Shown here: piece by piece, positions 40,748 to 45,657 of the stretch | Layout of the letters: each line of letters begins with the position of its first letter | Position numbering within the stretch: the first letter of the stretch is position 1 | From: an uncultured Prevotella sp. | GTDB lineage: Bacteria > Bacteroidota > Bacteroidia > Bacteroidales > Bacteroidaceae | Direction of reading: 5' to 3' | NCBI GenBank assembly: GCA_900318395.1 | Contig: ONKL01000021.1 | Location: forward strand, 1 to 45,657 | Length of the DNA stretch: 45,657 bases | The notes under the pieces: generated by a model | What the model saw: only the letters and a program-made list of their open reading frames with translations | Databases searched by the model: none | Told to the model about the DNA's origin: nothing | Translations under genes and position numbers: made by a program

Positions 40748-42592
40748 CTATTCGACGGTGACAGACTTGGCCAAGTTACGAGGCTGGTCGACATTCTTAC
40801 CCTTGCATACAGCGACATGATAAGCCAGAAGCTGCAAAGGAATAGTGGCTACCAACGGCTCGAGGCACTCCATGACATCAGGCAATTCAATCACCTCGTC
40901 GGCGATATGGGCAATGGTATCATCACCCTTCGATACGAGGGCGATCACCCTACCCTGACGCGCCTTGATCTCCTGAATATTCGAGAGCACTTTCTCATAC
41001 ATGGCATTATGAGTGGCAATCACAATAACGGGCATATCCGAGTCGATCAGGGCGATCGGACCATGCTTCATCTCTGCAGCCGGATAACCCTCGGCATGGA
41101 TATAGGAAATCTCCTTCAGCTTCAGGGCACCTTCGAGGGCTACAGGATAAGAGTAGCCACGCCCCAGATAGAGGAAGTTATGCGCATAGGTAAAGGTACG
41201 CGCGAGGTCGGCCACCTTGTCATTGGTCTTCAGCACCTCACGTATCTTATCAGGAATCTCGCTGAGCCCCTTCACAATCTTCAGATACTCGTCGCGATGG
41301 ATCGTGCCCTTGGCTTCGCCCATGGCAAGAGCTATCATCGTAAGCACCGTCACCTGACCAGTGAAGGCTTTCGTAGAAGCCACACCGATCTCTGGCCCTA
41401 CGTGAATATAGGTACCCGTATCGGTAGCTCTGGGAATCGACGAGCCGATGGCGTTGCAGATGCCATAGATGAAAGCCCCTTTCTCCTTAGCCAACTGGAC
41501 AGCTGCCAGGGTATCGGCAGTCTCACCACTCTGGGAGATAGCCACCACGACATCATCCTTTCCGACCACAGGGTTACGATAACGGAACTCGCTGGCATAC
41601 TCCACTTCGACGGGGATGCGTACGAGCGACTCGATAATCTGCTTGCCAATCAGACCAGCATGCCACGATGTGCCACAGGCCACGATCACCACGCGCTTGG
41701 CACTGAGCATCTGCCGACGATAGTCTATCAGAGCAGAAAGTGTCACATGGTCGGCCTCGACATTCACACGTCCGCGCATACAGTTGGTGAGGCACTCGGG
41801 CTGTTCGAAGATCTCCTTGAGCATAAAGTGAGGATATCCTCCCTTCTCTATCTGTCCGAGATCGATATCGACGGTCTTCACCGTCAGTTCCTGCTCCTCA
41901 CCGAGGATGCTGACAACCTTCAGTTCCTCACCACGACGGATCACAGCGATATTACCATCCTCAAGATACACGACCTTGTCGGTATACTCCACGATGGGAC
42001 TGGCGTCAGAGCCCAGGAAGAACTCATCGTCGCCGATGCCGACCACCAGGGGACTCTGTTTACGAGCCGCAATAATCTGATCCGGATCGCGCTTGTCGAG
42101 CACAGCAATGGCATAGGCACCGATCACCTGATAGAGTGCCACCTGAACAGCCGTCAGGAGGTCGAGCTGCTTATGCTCCTTGATGTATTCAATGAGTTGT
42201 ACGAGCACCTCCGTATCAGTGTCAGAAACAAAAGTAACGCCCTTTGCCTGGAGCTTCTCCTTCAACTCTGCATAATTCTCGATGATACCATTGTGAATGA
42301 TAGCCAGGTTATGGCTCTCTGAATAATGGGGATGGGCGTTGCGCGAGGACGGTTCGCCATGAGTGGCCCATCGCGTGTGGGCAATACCGACATGCCCGCT
42401 CACGTCCTTATCATTACAATAATCGCAGAGATTATCTACTTTGCCCTTCGATTTATACACATTCAACTCGCCGGCACTATCAATCATAGCCACGCCGGCA
42501 CTGTCATAACCACGATACTCCAAACGGCGCAAACCCTTAATCAGGATAGGGAAAGCGTCTCTATTTCCAATATAACCAACTATTCCACACAT
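40748..42592 (-). CDS. glmS: Glutamine--fructose-6-phosphate aminotransferase (isomerising)
   Basis: 614 residues, normal for GlmS. It makes glucosamine-6-phosphate from fructose-6-phosphate and glutamine, the first step to UDP-GlcNAc. The glutaminase domain starts MCGIVGYIG with Cys2 as nucleophile, followed by two SIS domains (with SQSGETADTL and STKAFTGQV). It ends PRNLAKSVTVE, the conserved C-terminus. The leader between a likely -7 box (TAAATTTG, 42643-42636) and the ATG is short and holds no glmS ribozyme. Confidence 0.98.
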   Translation of the reverse strand: MCGIVGYIGNRDAFPILIKGLRRLEYRGYDSAGVAMIDSAGELNVYKSKGKVDNLCDYCNDKDVSGHVGIAHTRWATHGEPSSRNAHPHYSESHNLAIIHNGIIENYAELKEKLQAKGVTFVSDTDTEVLVQLIEYIKEHKQLDLLTAVQVALYQVIGAYAIAVLDKRDPDQIIAARKQSPLVVGIGDDEFFLGSDASPIVEYTDKVVYLEDGNIAVIRRGEELKVVSILGEEQELTVKTVDIDLGQIEKGGYPHFMLKEIFEQPECLTNCMRGRVNVEADHVTLSALIDYRRQMLSAKRVVIVACGTSWHAGLIGKQIIESLVRIPVEVEYASEFRYRNPVVGKDDVVVAISQSGETADTLAAVQLAKEKGAFIYGICNAIGSSIPRATDTGTYIHVGPEIGVASTKAFTGQVTVLTMIALAMGEAKGTIHRDEYLKIVKGLSEIPDKIREVLKTNDKVADLARTFTYAHNFLYLGRGYSYPVALEGALKLKEISYIHAEGYPAAEMKHGPIALIDSDMPVIVIATHNAMYEKVLSNIQEIKARQGRVIALVSKGDDTIAHIADEVIELPDVMECLEPLVATIPLQLLAYHVAVCKGKNVDQPRNLAKSVTVE

Positions 42593-42635
42593 ACTTCAGT
42601 CTGTCTTTTTGTCGTTAAAGTTTTGATTTCGGCTG

Positions 42636-42643
42636 CAAATTTA
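42636..42643 (-). promoter_or_regulatory. Probable -7 promoter box for glmS
   Basis: TAAATTTG on the minus strand, 43 bases before the ATG. A TTTG (42670-42667) exists but with a 23-base spacer, longer than usual. Confidence 0.5.
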
Positions 42644-42730
42644 CACATTTTTCTCGAAAAACCAAGCAAAAAGATAGTATTTTTTAATTATTTGTAGAAA
42701 CACCCCGAGATGTTTGAAGCCTCCAAGTGA

Positions 42731-42756
42731 AGTCATAGTGACCGGCACCTGGGTGC
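42731..42756 (+). repeat. REP-like repeat copy 1
   Basis: AGTCATAGTGACCGGCACCTGGGTGC. It shares the core GTCAT...GGCACCTGGG with copies at 42906 and (inverted) 43184. Confidence 0.75.
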
Positions 42757-42903
42757 AATGGCACAGACGCAACCGCCTCACGCTGGCCTCTGCCACTAGG
42801 GAAACCGCCTCTCGCTGGGGTCTGGCATTGACGTAAAGTCGCTCGCGACTTTCTCGTCAGGTCCTGACCCTAGCGTGAGGCCCCCGCCGCTGATGGAACC
42901 CAC

Positions 42904-42942
42904 CAGTCATGGGAACAGGCACCTGGGTATGGGTGCCTGTTT
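42904..42942 (+). repeat. REP-like repeat copy 2 with perfect hairpin
   Basis: After CAGTCATGGG the stem AACAGGCACC (42914-42923) pairs perfectly with GGTGCCTGTT (42932-42941) around an 8-base loop. It lies directly downstream of the RAYT remnant, as REP hairpins commonly flank RAYT genes. Confidence 0.85.
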
Positions 42943-43079
42943 TCATGGCAATTTTTTTGCAATATTCCTGATGGTCTCGTAATTCATGCCAGTAACTCTT
43001 GAGAGTTGTCTTGGCCTGACATCGAGCGATCGCATAACCTCTTGAATAACACTTTTTCTTCTCTTGCTGTGCGTGGCAT
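42943..43079 (-). pseudogene. Internally deleted REP-associated tyrosine transposase (RAYT)
   Basis: On the minus strand ATG 43079 begins MPRTAREEK, the typical RAYT/IS200-like start. About 25 bases later, in another frame, comes the typical C-terminal helix-turn-helix (VIQEVMRSLDVRPRQLSRVT, then GMNYETIRNIAKKLP and a stop at 42945-42943). The central catalytic Y1 domain (about 200 residues in full-length relatives, with the HUH motif) is missing. The promoter and flanking REP copies remain. It is a remnant or a non-autonomous derivative mobilised in trans. Confidence 0.7.
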
Positions 43080-43119
43080 AGTAAATAGCGTTTAAGTTCA
43101 ACAATATCAATATCAGGTG

Positions 43120-43151
43120 CAAAGATAAGCCTTTTTATCCATACTTCCAAA
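43120..43151 (-). promoter_or_regulatory. Intact promoter of the RAYT remnant
   Basis: Minus strand TTTG (43151-43148), a 20-base spacer and TATCTTTG (43127-43120). It is a full consensus match, retained although the gene is broken. Confidence 0.8.
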
Positions 43152-43183
43152 TTTTTCCGGCAGAATATGAAATTATGCCGCAT

Positions 43184-43208
43184 GCCCCAGGTGCCTGTCC
43201 CAATGACT
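43184..43208 (-). repeat. REP-like repeat copy 3 (inverted)
   Basis: Read on the minus strand: AGTCATTGGGACAGGCACCT followed by GGGGC, inverted relative to copies 1 and 2. It forms the outer boundary of the element. Confidence 0.75.
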
Positions 43209-43279
43209 GAACAGCAATGCTTTTTCCCTAATAAATATTAATAATGAGGTGTAGCGAGTCGGATTTCACAAAAAAGTAG

Positions 43280-43287
43280 TATCTTTG
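43280..43287 (+). promoter_or_regulatory. -7 promoter box for the phase-variable leader
   Basis: TATCTTTG, followed by CAAGC. No TTTG lies at the proper upstream distance, so the promoter may be weak or need an activator. The start of transcription would be near 43294, about 20 bases before the leader ORF. Confidence 0.55.
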
Positions 43288-43313
43288 CAAGCAAAAATTC
43301 GAGTGAAATCCTA

Positions 43314-43478
<165 letters not shown>

Positions 43479-43547
43479 GGACGCTCGCCAAAGCGAGAAC
43501 AGCCAGTCCACCTTTAGTATTATACGCGCATACGTGCGTCAATATAA

Positions 43548-43589
43548 GGCTTTCCATGCATTCGTGCAAGGGAAGCCTGCTTGTTTTTT
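43548..43589 (+). terminator. Intrinsic terminator (attenuator) in the lipoprotein leader
   Basis: GGCTTTCC (43548-43555) pairs with GGGAAGCC (43570-43577), including one G-T wobble. After an A-A mismatch, TGCA/TGCA extends the stem to a TTCG tetraloop. TGC, then TTGTTTTTT (43581-43589), follow. It lies 70 bases after the leader ORF stop and 85 bases before the next gene. Confidence 0.85.
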
Positions 43590-43673
43590 ATCCCCATGAC
43601 GGCGATTTCCTACAAAGTGATAATTCATCATTTTAAATATCAGTATTTATAAACAATTAAAAACATAGAGCTT

Positions 43674-43808
43674 ATGAAAAAGAAGCAATTTTATGAGAAG
43701 CCCTCGATGAAGGTCTTCGAGTTGAAACAACAGCCAGCGCTGCTGGTGGGTAGTGGACTGGGCAATCCCGATGATTATCCCGGACAGCCTGATCCGTTCA
43801 ATTATTAA
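43674..43808 (+). CDS. Small Tyr-x-x-Pro-type peptide gene (44 aa)
   Basis: A 44-residue product starting MKKKQFYEKPSMKVFELKQQ, then a short hydrophobic LLVGSGLG and an acidic, Pro/Tyr-rich end (NPDDYPGQPDPFNY). Short proteins with a basic start and a Y-x-x-P-x-M motif are common in Prevotella and Bacteroides next to surface lipoproteins; their function is unknown to me. It is placed 33 bases before the lipoprotein gene, so it is likely co-transcribed. Confidence 0.7.
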   Translation: MKKKQFYEKPSMKVFELKQQPALLVGSGLGNPDDYPGQPDPFNY

Positions 43809-43841
43809 TAAACGCAGTGTAGAACTAAAAATGTAAAGACA

Positions 43842-45275
43842 ATGAAGACAATGCAATTTTTCTTTATGGCTGCACTGGCCCTGACATTTGCCGCCTGCAG
43901 CAACGAAGACAACGACCTGACCCAGCAGACCGACGGGCAGCCCGCCGATAACATGATTACCATCACCGCCCAGCTGGCCCCGAAGGACGGCGGCGCACAG
44001 ACCCGCGCCGTGGCCGACAAAGGCGACAACAAGATTACCGTGGACTGGGCCGTGAATGAGCACCTCGCCATCCTCTACGAGGTGAACAGCACGAAGTATT
44101 TGGCTGATGCCACGATTACCGCCGTGGACGGCAGCGGCACCGCCACCATCGAGTTCGACATAAATGGCTCTACGCCCGCCAACACCGACTGCACCATCGT
44201 ATATCCCCTCTCTGCCGCGAAGGATGACAAGTCGGGCGTGAAGGACTATGCCACACTGCTGGCCGCGCAGGACGGAACGCTCAATGCTAACCTCGACGTC
44301 CGCGTAGGGGCCGGCAAGATTGTGCCCGGTCTCAACGTCACCACCCAGCCCGCCGCGCAGTTCGCCATCTTCAAGCTGACGATGAAGGACATCGACGGAA
44401 CGGCAGACATTTCGGCCTCGAGCGTCGCCATCAGCGACCAGACGGGCGCGACGCTGACCACCATCACCCCGGCCTCGGGCTACGACAAGCAGATGTACGT
44501 CGCCCTGCCCATTACGCCCACCACGCTGAAGTTCTCGGTCACGGGCAGCGACAGCAAGCAGTACTTCAACATGGCCTCGGGCCTTGAGCTCGGCACGAAC
44601 TACTACCAATCGACCGTGAAGTTGGCCACCGTGGGCAACGTGATTGCTGCCAACGGCAAGTGCTATAAGAACGCCACCACCGCATCAACTGCCGGAACAT
44701 CGGCCGTGGCGATGATAGCCTATCTGGGCGACGGCGATGACAACACCACGTACAACTGCGGTCTGGGCATCGCGCTATCCGACGCGAACGGAGGCAGCAT
44801 GGTAAAATGGAGACCGATTCATGAATTAATTGATGGGATATCATCTGGAAGCCTGGCCGACAACCACAATTTCCTGAACGGCATAGCCGACACACAGACG
44901 CTGATTACAAAATTGGGCAATGACTATGCAGCAGGTAAGGCCGCTGCCTACAGCGTGGATGGCTTTACCCCCAGTGCCTGCGGCTGCAGCAACTGGTTCC
45001 TGCCGAGCGGTGGCCAGTGGCTGAAGTTCTTTGCCGCCGCCGGCGTGAATATAGATGCATTGAAATCCGCGGAAAACGTTACTTTGATACAGAATCTGAT
45101 GACATCAGCAGCAGAAGGGAGTACTTTTAAAGATGAAGGCTGGTACTGGGGGAGTTCACAGGTCAATAATCCTAGCAGTACCATTTATGTATATTTTTAT
45201 CCAAATGAAGGTTTGAATTTCGGCGGAGCAGGAATGACTGCGGATTTATACGTGCGCTCCTTCATTGCTTTTTAA
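43842..45275 (+). CDS. Fimbrillin-like surface lipoprotein
   Basis: 477 residues with a lipoprotein signal (MAALALTFAACSNEDND, Cys19). The N-terminal half follows the fimbrillin/Mfa-like pattern (ITITAQLAPKDGGAQTRA, then WAVNEHLAILYEV and YPLSAAKDD). The C-terminal part (about 290-477), with CGCSNWFLPSGGQWLKF and YWGSSQ, resembles DUF1566-like modules at the tips of such proteins. It should be anchored in the outer membrane and exposed or assembled in fimbria-like structures. The first two thirds are rich in C-ending codons and more GC-rich than the tail, so recombination of the ends is possible. Confidence 0.8.
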   Translation: MKTMQFFFMAALALTFAACSNEDNDLTQQTDGQPADNMITITAQLAPKDGGAQTRAVADKGDNKITVDWAVNEHLAILYEVNSTKYLADATITAVDGSGTATIEFDINGSTPANTDCTIVYPLSAAKDDKSGVKDYATLLAAQDGTLNANLDVRVGAGKIVPGLNVTTQPAAQFAIFKLTMKDIDGTADISASSVAISDQTGATLTTITPASGYDKQMYVALPITPTTLKFSVTGSDSKQYFNMASGLELGTNYYQSTVKLATVGNVIAANGKCYKNATTASTAGTSAVAMIAYLGDGDDNTTYNCGLGIALSDANGGSMVKWRPIHELIDGISSGSLADNHNFLNGIADTQTLITKLGNDYAAGKAAAYSVDGFTPSACGCSNWFLPSGGQWLKFFAAAGVNIDALKSAENVTLIQNLMTSAAEGSTFKDEGWYWGSSQVNNPSSTIYVYFYPNEGLNFGGAGMTADLYVRSFIAF

Positions 45276-45657
45276 CGTCAGTCACGAGGCCAGCCGCCAG
45301 AGCATGAACGGAGAAACGGTTAAAAACCCGAGTGAAGCAATGTGTACGCCAAAGCCATCACAGCGGCTCGCGGCCTCCGCAGGGAGGCTTCGCCGGGGCA
45401 TCGGGAGGGGGATAAAAGCCCTTTTGTCCCCCGCCCGGACGCTCGGGAGCCACATACCGACCTCGGTATCCTATCCCCGGACGCTCCGGGAAACTAGTCA
45501 TGGGGATTTCTAAGACAAATCCAAGAGTATGACGCTTAATTATTGTTAAAGAGCCTCGTTTTCTTTATTTTGAGGTTTGAAGATATAGTTTTAGCTGTAA
45601 CGGAAGAGGTATTATTTCCTTTTTCGTTACAAAATGATGCGGTCTGTTTCTTTTAAT
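45276..45657. other. Hairpin-rich region downstream of the lipoprotein gene
   Basis: No gene is supported. It contains GGGGGATAAAAG (45407-45418)/CTTTTGTCCCCC (45421-45432), TACCGA-CC-TCGGTA (45455-45468) and CCCGGA-CGC-TCCGGG (45476-45490). One long frame (about 45265-45513) crosses all of these hairpins and lacks a convincing start. The final 150 bases are AT-rich without recognisable signals. Confidence 0.6.

Larger units (their letters stand above)
42593..43313. other. Long intergenic region with a mini-RAYT element
   Basis: No intact gene is seen. It holds the glmS promoter, three REP-like copies, a pair of related repeats containing AACCGCCTC (near 42770 and 42804), the perfect palindrome AAAGTCGC-TC-GCGACTTT (42835-42852), the RAYT remnant, and the start of the lipoprotein leader. 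Confidence 0.7.

Noticed and set aside
40739-42322. Long plus-strand frame (527 codons) opposite glmS
   Set aside because: It is the antisense shadow of glmS. It has no recognisable domain and an unnatural composition rich in His and Ile, and glmS is certain.
42593-42640. glmS ribozyme in the leader
   Set aside because: The leader is only about 30-40 bases, too short for the ribozyme, and none of its conserved core is seen.
42857-43183. 108-codon minus-strand frame through the RAYT remnant
   Set aside because: It reads the RAYT N- and C-terminal pieces in the wrong frames and its start lies upstream of the promoter of the remnant.
43647-44609. Long minus-strand frame opposite the lipoprotein gene
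   Set aside because: It is antisense to a clear lipoprotein gene and has Gly/Val/Arg-rich shadow composition with no motif or ribosome site.
45265-45513. 82-codon frame downstream of the lipoprotein gene
   Set aside because: It begins inside the lipoprotein gene without a ribosome site and runs through three hairpins; no similarity is recognised.

Overview
The window looks like a chromosomal segment of a Bacteroidales bacterium, most likely Prevotella or a close relative. The signs are promoters of the Bacteroidetes type (TTTG, about 20 bases, TAnnTTTG), a 'smalltalk' mini-protein beside an HU-like protein tail, a DUF4492 gene in front of cydAB, a fimbrillin-like lipoprotein, and the many short tandem-repeat linkers between genes. 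No rRNA, tRNA or CRISPR array was recognised.

Layout. Positions 1-494 hold the end of an HU-like DNA-binding protein and a smalltalk ORF. Positions 586-24579 are a plus-strand biosynthetic cluster of aryl-polyene/flexirubin type: one ketoreductase, three ketosynthases (two carrying a fused C-terminal ketosynthase-like half-domain), two hotdog dehydratases with complementary half active sites, four acyl carrier proteins, a 4HBT thioesterase, an acyl-ACP/CoA ligase, an O-methyltransferase family protein, four acyltransferases (one fused to a GT2 glycosyltransferase), two tandem CrtI/RetSat-like FAD oxidoreductases, an esterase, a LolA-like carrier, an SMR-like membrane protein and an MMPL/RND exporter. 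The main promoter is at 586-617 and a second one at 21377-21408. The genes fit synthesis of a conjugated polyenoic acyl chain on ACPs, transfer to a lipid or glycan, and export to the outer membrane. No gene for making an aromatic starter (ammonia lyase, chorismate lyase), no DarA/DarB pair and no phosphopantetheinyl transferase is visible, so the product cannot be read from the window.

Positions 24500-30477 (minus) carry a coiled-coil membrane protein, a TolC-like protein, an HlyD-like adaptor and two ABC-2 permeases, without an ATPase. Divergent from them, 30506-33639 (plus) is DUF4492-cydA-cydB. Positions 33645-42592 (minus) run glmS, a short penicillin-binding transpeptidase, a phosphate-selective-type porin and a sodium:solute symporter, then a terminator, then a catalytically dead histidine-phosphatase paralogue, an intact histidine phosphatase and a TlpA-like lipoprotein.

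Positions 42593-45657 are accessory. First comes an internally deleted REP-associated transposase (RAYT) flanked by REP-like hairpins. Then follows a leader with a small ORF containing a (CT)14C tract, an intrinsic terminator, a 44-residue peptide gene and a fimbrillin-like lipoprotein. The tract decides whether leader translation stops 70 bases before the terminator or runs through it. This suggests phase-variable attenuation of the lipoprotein, and is the most novel hypothesis in the window.
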